Assembly (NCBI GenBank): GCA_002789615.1
Contig: PFTO01000098.1
Span: 1-8,674 of the forward strand
DNA: 8,674 bases
Direction: 5' to 3'
DNA from: Acidobacteria bacterium CG_4_9_14_3_um_filter_49_7
Lineage (GTDB): Bacteria; Acidobacteriota; Holophagae; Thermotomaculales; Thermotomaculaceae
Within the stretch, counting starts at the first letter, position 1. Each line of letters begins with the position of its first letter. Shown in pieces: positions 1 through 5,691 of this stretch. A program made the translations under genes and the position numbers. A model generated the notes under the pieces. The model saw only the letters and a program-made list of their open reading frames with translations. It searched no databases and had not been told where the DNA came from.

Positions 1-2
1 TT

Positions 3-60
3 CCTGTGGGCATGATGGAAAACGTTTCGCTTCGCTTCACATTTCCCACATGCCCACAGG
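3..60. repeat. Long stem-loop with perfect 12-bp arms
   Basis: CCTGTGGGCATG at 3-14 is the exact reverse complement of 49-60, leaving a 34-nt loop. The loop holds three near-identical pentamers (TTCGC, TTCGC, TTCAC at 26-40). No T-run directly follows the stem. It sits at the window edge and runs straight into the terminator-like hairpin at 58-84, so it may lie in the 3' untranslated region of a gene to the left. It could also be a dispersed extragenic palindrome. Confidence 0.6.
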
Positions 61-84
61 TCTGCTACTCACCAGACCTTTTTA
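58..84 (+). terminator. Probable rho-independent terminator of an upstream gene
   Basis: AGGTCTG (58-64) pairs with CAGACCT (73-79) around an 8-nt loop, and T residues run through 79-83. This is a 7-bp stem plus short U-tract, typical of an intrinsic terminator read on the plus strand. The minus-strand reading has no U-tract after the stem. The gene it would serve lies outside the window. Confidence 0.5.
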
Positions 85-374
85 CAGCAGTATAGGGACA
101 TAACCAACTACATAAGGCCTGGTTTTATAGTGGAGAATATTATGGAATCACAAAGTACGGTATAAAGTTACCAGTGGCGGTTTGGCCGCAGATATAGCCG
201 TTGGGGCGGACACTCGCGCTGGCAAGTCTTGAAGAGGATATGAATGGGGATTAGGATGGGTGAATTCCAATTGAAAATTTCCGGGAACACCCATTCCAAA
301 GCCTCTGTCAACAAAAACGCCGCCCCTGAGTGAGGGATCGAAGTGGGATTTGGGCGTAAGGCGTGTGCGGCAGA

Positions 375-392
375 AAGTGTAAGTGCAAGTGA
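375..392 (+). repeat. Hexanucleotide array, three AAGTGN units
   Basis: Three in-phase units, AAGTGT, AAGTGC and AAGTGA, lie end to end on the plus strand. They are the inverted partner of the array at 476-499: 375-391 can pair with 483-499 at 15 of 17 positions. Function unknown. Confidence 0.6.
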
Positions 393-475
393 TGAAGTCA
401 GCGATTTGGCCATTTTCCGGTTGTTTTTCCCCTTTCCGGTCAGAACAGAATGTCGGACATTTCTGCGTCCTTCTT

Positions 476-499
476 TCACTTTCACTCGCACTTGCACTT
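476..499 (-). repeat. Hexanucleotide array, four RAGTGN units on the minus strand
   Basis: Read on the minus strand from 499 to 476 the units are AAGTGC twice, then GAGTGA, then AAGTGA. The array ends a few bases upstream of the -35 region of the proline dehydrogenase promoter. Its plus-strand counterpart at 375-392 could form the other arm of a large hairpin. Confidence 0.6.
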
Positions 500-505
500 T
501 TTTCC

Positions 506-534
506 TGTTGTAGTAGGTCACCTTACGTTATAAT
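506..534 (+). promoter_or_regulatory. Probable sigma70-type promoter of proline dehydrogenase
   Basis: A perfect TATAAT lies at 529-534. The -35 is weak: TGTTGT at 506-511 with a 17-bp spacer, or TTGTAG at 508-513 with 15 bp. Transcription would start near 541, giving a leader of about 30 nt to the ATG at 571. The consensus -10 and its position argue for a real promoter. Confidence 0.55.
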
Positions 535-570
535 GCTTCCGTTGTGAGATAAGAACCAATGGGGAGAAAA

Positions 571-1479
571 ATGGGATTTAAAAAAGCAATTGTCAACCTG
601 ATGCCCAATCCACTGGTCAAGGTCTTTGCCGCCCCCTATGTGGCGGGAACGGGTCTGGAAAGTGGACTCAGTGCGGCGGCGCGATTCTGGGATGATGACG
701 GCCTTCATTCGACTATTGATTTGCTTGGCGAGGAAGTGTATGACCATAGTGAAGTAGAAGACGTCGTATCAGTTTACCTGGAATTGATTGAGCAGCTTAA
801 GGGGAGAAGATACGCGACGATTTCACTGAAACCGACCCAATTGGGGATTTTTGAGGGAGAGAAGTACTGCCTCGAAAACATGCGAAAGATTGTTTCAACC
901 GCTGGGAAGCAGGATCTTCACGTCACGGTAGACATGGAAGATCATCCCTATACGGACGTGACGTTGTGGATTTTCCATAAACTGAGAGAAGAGTTCAACA
1001 ACGTGGGAACGGTGCTGCAGTCCCGACTCTTTCGAACAAGAGATGACATTATGGCGTTGCCTAAGAAACCCTGCAAAATCAGAATATGCATTGGAATTTA
1101 TAACGAGCCGGCCGATATAGCGCTTCAGAAAAAATCCGATATGAAGGATCGACTTTTTGAAGATATGCAACTACTTCTGGAGAATGGGCACTACCCGGAA
1201 ATCGCGACCCACGATGTAGAGTTGATCAACCGTTGCGTGTCATTCATGGAGGAAAACAACATTCCCAGAGATCGTTACGAATACCAGATGCTGATGGGAG
1301 TACCCAGAAAGTCAATTCAGCGTAAGCTTCTGGAAAGAGGCAATATCGTACGATTGTACGTTCCATTCGCTGAGAAATGGAAGTACGCGCTGGCCTATTG
1401 CAAGCGTCGGCTCGCCGGCAATCCCATGATGGCTGCCTACGTGATGAAAAATATAGTTGGCAAGTCTACAGGCAGATAA
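571..1479 (+). CDS. Proline dehydrogenase, monofunctional (ProDH family)
   Basis: An FAD-dependent enzyme oxidising L-proline to pyrroline-5-carboxylate, the first step of proline catabolism, passing electrons to the quinone pool. Counting from the ATG at 559, family motifs appear in order: SLKPTQLG (89-96, Lys91), DMED (125-128), LQSRLFRT (153-160), RICIGIYNEP (175-184), ATHD (216-219), YEYQMLMGVP (240-249), VPFAEKW (268-274) and YCKRR (280-284), whose Tyr and paired Arg match the residues that bind the proline carboxylate in Thermus ProDH. Length of about 302 aa fits single-domain bacterial enzymes. No P5C dehydrogenase is fused or adjacent. I prefer the ATG at 571 because GGGGAG (561-566) lies just ahead of it, though only 4 nt away; the ATG at 559 has no clear site and would add four residues. 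Odd point: the usual KGAY segment reads IGIY, so a normally conserved Lys is Ile. Family assignment is firm; activity is inferred. Confidence 0.93.
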   Translation: MGFKKAIVNLMPNPLVKVFAAPYVAGTGLESGLSAAARFWDDDGLHSTIDLLGEEVYDHSEVEDVVSVYLELIEQLKGRRYATISLKPTQLGIFEGEKYCLENMRKIVSTAGKQDLHVTVDMEDHPYTDVTLWIFHKLREEFNNVGTVLQSRLFRTRDDIMALPKKPCKIRICIGIYNEPADIALQKKSDMKDRLFEDMQLLLENGHYPEIATHDVELINRCVSFMEENNIPRDRYEYQMLMGVPRKSIQRKLLERGNIVRLYVPFAEKWKYALAYCKRRLAGNPMMAAYVMKNIVGKSTGR

Positions 1480-1486
1480 ACACTTC

Positions 1487-1600
1487 GTGCACTGTATGTG
1501 CGTGTGAAAGTAGGAAAGAGAATCAGACAGGGATTTGGAAATGAACCGTTCAACGTCAATCCCCTGTCTTTTTTTCATGCATAAGCACACGCACGTGCAC
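1487..1600. repeat. Nested inverted repeat in the convergent spacer
   Basis: GTGCAC (1487-1492) and GTGCGTGTG (1498-1506) pair with GTGCAC (1595-1600) and CACACGCAC (1586-1594), giving 15 bp interrupted by a 5-nt bulge. Inside sits the terminator stem at 1526-1568. The arms also read as three-unit hexamer arrays: ATGTGC, GTGTGA, AAGTAG at 1496-1513 on plus, and GCACAC, GCACGT, GCACTG at 1585-1602, which is NNGTGC on minus. The whole spacer between ProDH and the helicase could therefore fold as one extended hairpin. Confidence 0.65.
1526..1575 (+). terminator. Rho-independent terminator after proline dehydrogenase
   Basis: GACAGGG then ATT (1526-1535) pairs with AAT then CCCTGTC (1558-1568) with one bulged C, followed directly by seven Ts (1569-1575). 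It lies 47 nt past the ProDH stop. Read on the minus strand the same stem is followed by a weaker, interrupted T-rich stretch, so it may also partly stop transcripts of the convergent helicase gene. Confidence 0.75.
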
Positions 1601-1618
1601 TGTGTGTGCCGTAGGCAC

Positions 1619-3211
1619 TCATTTCTTTCTAGCCGGTTTTGCTTTGACAACCAGTGGTGGTTTACCCTTCCTCTGAGTCTTTCGAAATGTGGTGAGAATC
1701 TGTTCGGCCTCGGCCAGGGGTACATTCACAAAAGAGAACCTTTCATAAATTTGAATATCCCGAATCTGCCTCGAGTCAATTTTTACTTTTGACCGGATGA
1801 GGTCCAGAATTCCTTTTAGGGTCATGCCATCCACTTTTCCCTTCGCGATGAAGAGTCGTGCTTTCCCGTGGTTTTCCGGAGCGGGTTTCCGGATCTCATT
1901 GTAATTGCTCTCATCCAGCTCATCTTGAAATGAGAGTTTCAGCATGGATGCCAGAATTGTAAGTGGATCGGTTTCCCCCAGGAGCTTGTCAGCCAGCGGG
2001 ATGTATTTTATGTAGTCCTCTTTACCAATGATTTCCTCAATACCGTCCTGTATGCGCCGTGTCTTAAGTTCAATGATATCCTGTACACTGGGCAGTTTCT
2101 CCCGCCGGATTTCTGTCCGCGCCACGCGTTCGATAAATCCGATTTTGCGGTATTCAGAGGGTGTCACAAAGGTAATAGCGGTTCCTCCCTTTCCTGCCCG
2201 ACCGGTCCGGCCGATGCGGTGGACGTAGGATTCAGGGTCATGGGGCAGTGCGAAATTGATGACGTGAGTCAAGTCCTGGATGTCAAGACCCCTGGCGGCC
2301 ACGTCGGTTGCCGCAAGGATATTGATTCGTTTTCTGCGGAAACTTTCCAGGATGTTCAGCCGTTGAGCCTGGGAAATATCTCCGTGCAGGAAAGACGCGG
2401 AATAACCTCGGCTGACCAGGCGGTTTCCCATCGTCTCAGTTTCCACACGGGTACGCATGAAAATGAGGCCGTAAAAATCCGGTTCCATATCAATGATTCT
2501 GCACAGGGCTTCAAACTTATCCCTTTCAGCTACTTCAAAATAGATCTGGTCGGTTAGAGCGACGGTGGGGTTCTCTTTTGCCACAGTAATCAGTTTGTAG
2601 TCCCTTAAAAAGCGCTCCGCGAGATTCCGGATCCGATCCGGCATCGTGGCGGAGAACATGAGAACTCGCTTTTCCTGGGGGGTTGCTTCGAGAATAGTCT
2701 CCACATCTTCGATGAAGCCCATGTTGAGCATTTCATCTGCTTCATCCAGGATCATGTGGGAAATCCCACCTACTTTGAGGGTCTTCCGGTTGATATGGTC
2801 AATGACTCTTCCAGGGGTTCCCACCACGATGTCAACTCCTCTTTTCAGGCGTCTTAACTGCTCCGAAAAAGCTTGACCGCCGTATATGGGAACGATCTCC
2901 AGTTTCCGGTCCCCTTTTAGGGAGTTGATCTCTTCAGCGACCTGAATTGCCAGTTCCCGGGTCGGGGTCAGTACCAGTGCTTGCACATGCCCGGCACGTG
3001 GTTTCAACAGTTCAATCAGAGGCAGGCCGAAAGCGGCGGTTTTGCCTGTTCCGGTCTGGGCCTGGGCGATGAGGTCGGTCTTTCCTTCGAGGAGCATGGG
3101 AATTGTCTTTTCCTGAATAGGGGAGGGTTCTTCAAATCCCTTTCTGGCCAGTGCGGCGAGGATATCTTCACCGAGGCCGAATTTTCTGAATAAGTCTGAT
3201 GTAGGGTTCAA
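1619..3211 (-). CDS. deaD: ATP-dependent DEAD-box RNA helicase with C-terminal DbpA-type RNA-binding domain
   Basis: A cytoplasmic helicase that remodels RNA duplexes; relatives of this layout act in ribosome assembly, mRNA turnover and cold adaptation. All core motifs are present: Q motif around GFEEPSPIQ (25-33), motif I AQTGTGKT (51-58), PTRELA (83-88), TPGR (132-135), DEAD (156-159), SAT (187-189), ARGLD (306-310) and HRIGRTGRAG (331-340). A linker of about 100 residues leads to an RRM-like DbpA fold at about 450-512 (ARLFIAKGKVDGMTLKGILD), then a basic tail ending PARKK. At 530 aa it is shorter than E. coli DeaD but keeps the same architecture, and nothing looks broken. The start is TTG, supported by AAGGAT 8 nt upstream and by the normal N-terminus (SDLFRKFGLGEDILAAL). 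It converges on ProDH and is divergent from the small exported-protein gene. The choice between deaD/csdA and another DbpA-tailed paralogue is not certain. Confidence 0.95.
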   Translation of the reverse strand: MNPTSDLFRKFGLGEDILAALARKGFEEPSPIQEKTIPMLLEGKTDLIAQAQTGTGKTAAFGLPLIELLKPRAGHVQALVLTPTRELAIQVAEEINSLKGDRKLEIVPIYGGQAFSEQLRRLKRGVDIVVGTPGRVIDHINRKTLKVGGISHMILDEADEMLNMGFIEDVETILEATPQEKRVLMFSATMPDRIRNLAERFLRDYKLITVAKENPTVALTDQIYFEVAERDKFEALCRIIDMEPDFYGLIFMRTRVETETMGNRLVSRGYSASFLHGDISQAQRLNILESFRRKRINILAATDVAARGLDIQDLTHVINFALPHDPESYVHRIGRTGRAGKGGTAITFVTPSEYRKIGFIERVARTEIRREKLPSVQDIIELKTRRIQDGIEEIIGKEDYIKYIPLADKLLGETDPLTILASMLKLSFQDELDESNYNEIRKPAPENHGKARLFIAKGKVDGMTLKGILDLIRSKVKIDSRQIRDIQIYERFSFVNVPLAEAEQILTTFRKTQRKGKPPLVVKAKPARKK

Positions 3212-3218
3212 TTTTTCA

Positions 3219-3224
3219 ATCCTT
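3219..3224 (-). promoter_or_regulatory. Ribosome binding site supporting a TTG start
   Basis: On the minus strand AAGGAT stands 8 nt before TTG AAC CCT. The next in-frame ATG would fall inside the conserved helicase core, so the TTG is the credible start. Confidence 0.6.
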
Positions 3225-3276
3225 AGGTTGTGATTTCAAAGTAGTCAGAGGCAGAGCGGTGACACAATGAAAGCCC

Positions 3277-3312
3277 ACTATACCGCATTTTTCCCTGTGA
3301 TAACAGGAAAAA
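3277..3312 (-). promoter_or_regulatory. Possible helicase promoter overlapped by a palindrome
   Basis: On the minus strand TATAGT (3282-3277) is a fair -10, but the matching -35 (TGTTAT, 3305-3300) is poor. That -35 lies inside a near-perfect inverted repeat: TTTTTCCCTGT (3288-3298) against ACAGGAAAAA (3303-3312) with centre GATA and one unpaired C. The layout suits repressor or activator binding. The leader to the TTG would be about 60 nt. The promoter is tentative; the palindrome is directly visible. Confidence 0.4.
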
Positions 3313-3321
3313 GAGGAAGGC

Positions 3322-3345
3322 AAGTTTGAGTTTGAGTATAAGTAA
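3322..3345 (+). repeat. Hexanucleotide array, four RAGTNN units
   Basis: Four in-phase units run AAGTTT, GAGTTT, GAGTAT and then AAGTAA. They share the RAGT core and 6-base period of the arrays at 375-392 and 476-499, although the last two positions differ. The array lies between the two divergent promoters. Confidence 0.6.
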
Positions 3346-3358
3346 GGACAGGGAAGAT

Positions 3359-3379
3359 GTGTTCAGTGTTCTGAAAGAA
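3359..3379 (+). repeat. Left arm of a perfect 21-bp inverted repeat
   Basis: This 21-mer, which begins GTGTTCAGTGTTC, is the exact reverse complement of 4154-4174. The pair brackets the small exported-protein gene at 3531-4073, 816 bp end to end. It holds two GTGTTC units, the inverse of the GAACAC units of the right-hand block. No target-site duplication is visible outside the arms. Confidence 0.75.
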
Positions 3380-3451
3380 CCGGGGTGTCAATTGGAAGGT
3401 GTGGGCGTTTTGCATGCTGTGGATTGGCAGATGGGAAGTATTCGTCATGAA

Positions 3452-3480
3452 TTGTGTGTGAAGAAAATGGACTGTATGAT
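3452..3480 (+). promoter_or_regulatory. Possible sigma70-type promoter of the small exported-protein gene
   Basis: TTGTGT (3452-3457) and TATGAT (3475-3480) are separated by exactly 17 bp. Transcription would begin near 3487, with a leader of about 44 nt. Each hexamer differs from consensus at one or two positions, so this is plausible but not strong. Confidence 0.4.
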
Positions 3481-3530
3481 AAACTAAGTGACGCATTCAA
3501 AACACTCTAGAATCTGAATGGAGGGGAGGA

Positions 3531-4073
3531 ATGAAATTCACCACTGTAAAAATTCTGTTTCTTATGAGCATTCTGTCTCTGCCGCAATTTGCTGAATGTG
3601 GTGGCAATGTCTGGTATGTGGGGTTGAAGTTTGAGCCAACTTTAACTGTGGTTCAGGACATTCCTGTCGCTTCTTTAGACCAGTCATGGATACTTGCCCG
3701 ATGCCTTACAAAAAAGGATATCCCACAAAAAGAAATGAAAAACTTTGAGAAATATGATGAACCTCTGGGGTTGTCGTTTGAGAAAAAAGGAGATTTCAAT
3801 GGAGATGGCAAGCCTGACAGGGCGGTGGTTGGAGTCTATAAAGATAAGGATGGCAACACAGGGAGATTTTTGCTCGTTCTCACGAGACGACAGAATAAAT
3901 GGGTAAAATCAGTTCTATTTAAGAGGCCAGGTAGACCGGGGTTCAGCATTTTGGGTAAGTTAACAAAGAAGGGCCTTGGCTGGGATTTTTGCATGGAATG
4001 TGATGATCTCAGTTGGATAAAATGGGAAAAGAACCATTTTGTTCTGATTGTTGCTGATGATGAAGTGCCTTGA
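3531..4073 (+). CDS. Small exported protein of unknown function with a calcium-loop-like motif
   Basis: I do not recognise a specific family. The 180-aa product starts with a typical Sec signal: a short basic start (K2, K7), a hydrophobic core (ILFLMSILSL) and a likely cut near residues 21-23 (QFAEC). Cys23 is preceded by Glu, so it is not a lipobox and a lipoprotein is unlikely. The mature part has DFNGDGKPD (88-96), a DxNxDGxxD loop like those in FG-GAP/VCBS and dockerin-type calcium sites, followed by alternating strands (RAVVGVYKDKDG, GRFLLVLTRR). A CMEC pair (C154, C157) near the C-terminus could form a disulfide. The start is well supported: GGAGG at 3520-3524 lies 6 nt before the ATG. 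It stands alone between two minus-strand genes and is bracketed by the 21-bp inverted repeat. Periplasmic or extracellular location is inferred. Confidence 0.82.
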   Translation: MKFTTVKILFLMSILSLPQFAECGGNVWYVGLKFEPTLTVVQDIPVASLDQSWILARCLTKKDIPQKEMKNFEKYDEPLGLSFEKKGDFNGDGKPDRAVVGVYKDKDGNTGRFLLVLTRRQNKWVKSVLFKRPGRPGFSILGKLTKKGLGWDFCMECDDLSWIKWEKNHFVLIVADDEVP

Positions 4074-4153
4074 GAAATGTGCAGTTTCTATCACAAGAAT
4101 CGTTTTGGATAGGATGTCCACTTGTCTTCTTTCTCTTTTTCCCTTCTCTTTTT

Positions 4154-4174
4154 TTCTTTCAGAACACTGAACAC
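4154..4174 (-). repeat. Right arm of the 21-bp inverted repeat
   Basis: Exact reverse complement of 3359-3379. It spans the end of the pyrimidine tract and the first two GAACAC units of the adjacent modular block. Confidence 0.75.
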
Positions 4175-4199
4175 AGGCGCCGCAGGCGCACAGAACACT
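4161..4199 (+). repeat. Modular block of GAACAC and AGGCGC units
   Basis: GAACAC occurs at 4162-4167, 4169-4174 and 4193-4198. AGGCGC occurs at 4175-4180 and 4184-4189, separated by CGC. The order is GAACAC, GAACAC, AGGCGC, AGGCGC, GAACAC. The centre also forms a compact 5-bp GC hairpin. It looks like an extragenic repeat element rather than a coding or transfer-RNA sequence. Confidence 0.6.
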
Positions 4200-4206
4200 T
4201 CTTTTT

Positions 4207-5661
4207 TTACTCTTTGAACAATTGTTCTGCACTCTTTACAAAGTCTGCCTTGATGGCTTCGTCCAGGAAGGTGGGAATGTTCCCGGTGTATGTCAGGTGG
4301 CCGAGGACTTTCCCTTCTTTGTCCTTGCCGGCACGTTCATATTTGTAGATTGTCTGAACCTGATAGCTCATGTCCTCTTTCAATCCCAGCACTTCGTTGA
4401 TATGGCTAATCTTACGCGAACCGTCCTCAAAACGCGAAGTCTGCACTACAATGTTGATGGCGGAGGATATCTGGTCACGGATTGCCTTGAGAGGAAGTTC
4501 AATACCGCTTTGCAATGTTGTGTTTTCCAGTCTGGACAGTGCGTCTTTCGGGGAGTTGGCGTGAATGGTGGACATGGATCCGCCATGGCCGGTGTTCATT
4601 GCCTGGAGCAGATCAAATGCTTCACCGCCCCGGATTTCACCGATGATAATGCGGTCTGGTCTCATACGTAATGTCGAATGGAGCAGGTCCCGGATGGTGA
4701 CTTCGCCCCGTCCTTTTTTGTCCGCAGGCTTGGCTTCCATTCGGAGACAGTGTTCCTGCTGGAGCTGAAGTTCCGCTGTATCCTCAATGACCAGGATTCG
4801 TTCATCGTGTGGGATCAGGGTGGAAACGATGTTGAGCAGCGTGGTTTTACCGGAACCGGTACCGCCGGAAACCAGAATGTTCTTTTTCATTATCACGACC
4901 AGTTCCATGAAGCGAACAGCCTGTTCGGTAATTGCTCCAAAATTGATGAGGTCCTGAATGCCGAGCGCTTTCTTGGAGAATTTACGGATAGAAACATAGG
5001 TGCCGGTCATGGCACAGGGGGGAATGACAGCGGCCACACGGGAACCGTCGTCCAGCCTGGCGTCCAGCCGGGGGGATTGATCATTCAGTTCCTTGCCCAG
5101 GGTTCGGCCGATGTTTTTGATCGCCGCGAGAAGGGCTTTCTCACTTGAGAATTTTTTATCAGTCTTGACTATCTTGCCACCCATTTCAATATAGATTTTG
5201 TCGCAGCCGTTGATCATAATTTCCGAGATACCGTCGGCCTCCAGGAATTCGTTGATGGGTTCCAGAAATGGTTTCACAAATGCGAATGGGTCAAACCGGT
5301 AGCTTTCTTCTTTGGCCTTTTCCTTTTCTTCTTCAGCCACTTTCACAGCGGCTGCCGTTTCAGTGCTCTGAGTTAATATTTTCAGAAGATAGGGCCCGAT
5401 CTGGAACTCGTCCCCTTCTTCCAGGCTGGCGGTACGGGTAATCCGTTCGCCATTCATGAACACTCCATTGGCACTCTTCAGATCTTCAAGTTCAATTTTG
5501 TCCTCATTGATACGCACCCGTGCATGACGGGAAGACACTGTATTGTCATTTAATGATACGTCGTTTGCAGCGGTGCGTCCGATAAAAATCATTCGCCCTT
5601 TCATCGGTATGAGCTGTTTTTTCCCGGTGCTTGGATGGGTAACTTCCACAACATAAGCCAT
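4207..5661 (-). CDS. cpaF: FHA domain-containing CpaF/TadA-type secretion ATPase
   Basis: A hexameric cytoplasmic ATPase of the T2SS/T4P superfamily, CpaF branch, which powers Tad/Flp pilus assembly or related export. The 484-aa product begins with an FHA phosphothreonine-binding domain (about 1-100): IGRT (27-30), SSRHA (43-47) and SANGVFMNG (63-71). A charged linker (105-120) leads to the CpaF N-terminal part (ISEIMINGCDKIYIE, 145-159) and core: PRLDARLDDGSRVA (197-210), Walker A GGTGSGKT (266-273), Asp box VIEDTAEL (291-298), Walker B region DRIIIGEIRGGE (336-347) and His box GHGGSMSTIHANSP (358-371). All expected catalytic elements are present. Of two adjacent ATGs, the one at 5661 sits 6 nt from GGGAG and the one at 5664 only 3 nt; the frame stays open further upstream into the divergent gene, but with no start as good. 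No other pilus genes are adjacent. FHA fusion suggests control by threonine phosphorylation; this is inferred. Confidence 0.95.
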   Translation of the reverse strand: MAYVVEVTHPSTGKKQLIPMKGRMIFIGRTAANDVSLNDNTVSSRHARVRINEDKIELEDLKSANGVFMNGERITRTASLEEGDEFQIGPYLLKILTQSTETAAAVKVAEEEKEKAKEESYRFDPFAFVKPFLEPINEFLEADGISEIMINGCDKIYIEMGGKIVKTDKKFSSEKALLAAIKNIGRTLGKELNDQSPRLDARLDDGSRVAAVIPPCAMTGTYVSIRKFSKKALGIQDLINFGAITEQAVRFMELVVIMKKNILVSGGTGSGKTTLLNIVSTLIPHDERILVIEDTAELQLQQEHCLRMEAKPADKKGRGEVTIRDLLHSTLRMRPDRIIIGEIRGGEAFDLLQAMNTGHGGSMSTIHANSPKDALSRLENTTLQSGIELPLKAIRDQISSAINIVVQTSRFEDGSRKISHINEVLGLKEDMSYQVQTIYKYERAGKDKEGKVLGHLTYTGNIPTFLDEAIKADFVKSAEQLFKE

Positions 5662-5691
5662 CATTGACTCCCTTATTCCGAATTTGTATTG

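Larger units (their letters stand above)
85..505. other. Intergenic region without a convincing gene; two overlapping open minus-strand frames
   Basis: No reading frame here has a credible ribosome binding site and start. On the minus strand one frame is open from a GTG at 521 to a stop near 168 (117 codons). A second frame is open over the same DNA, from a TAA near 528 to a TGA near 160, but its first ATG is far inside. The first frame contains a signal-peptide-like stretch (MAKSLTSSLALTLSAAHA). The second contains a protein-like stretch (GGVFVDRGFGMGVPGNFQ). Neither resembles a family I recognise. The region could be a decayed gene, a dispersed repeat that is open by chance, or an untranslated region. 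It also contains the hexamer arrays at 375-392 and 476-499. Confidence 0.4.
4074..4206. other. Convergent spacer with a 36-nt pure pyrimidine tract
   Basis: Bases 4125-4160 are all C or T on the plus strand, running directly into the right arm of the 21-bp inverted repeat. No classical stem plus T-run terminator follows either flanking gene. The only clear stem is GCGCC-GCA-GGCGC (4177-4189), with a T-run about 13 nt later (4202-4208) that overlaps the cpaF stop codon. Confidence 0.6.

Noticed and set aside
1..170. tRNA or small structured RNA gene at the left edge
   Set aside because: The hairpins do not form a cloverleaf and lack the conserved T-loop sequence; a terminator plus palindrome explains them better.
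375..499. CRISPR array
   Set aside because: The repeat units are only 6 bp, contiguous and without spacers, and no cas genes are present.
895..1170. Minus-strand open frame of 91 codons inside proline dehydrogenase
   Set aside because: It is antisense to conserved ProDH motifs and has no recognisable domain.
1535..1792. Plus-strand frame of 85 codons across the ProDH terminator and the helicase 3' end
   Set aside because: It begins inside the terminator loop and runs antisense through the conserved DbpA domain of the helicase.
3278..3496. Minus-strand frame of 72 codons in the divergent spacer
   Set aside because: It covers the hexamer array, one arm of the 21-bp repeat and two likely promoters. 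Its composition is low-complexity (His, Thr, Gln rich) and it lacks a good start.
3531..3599. Lipoprotein signal in the small exported protein
   Set aside because: Cys23 is preceded by Phe-Ala-Glu rather than a lipobox (L-[AS]-[GA]-C), so ordinary signal peptidase I cleavage is more likely.
3359..4174. Complete insertion sequence bounded by the 21-bp inverted repeats
   Set aside because: The enclosed gene is an exported protein, not a transposase, and no target-site duplication flanks the arms. Kept only as an inverted-repeat observation.
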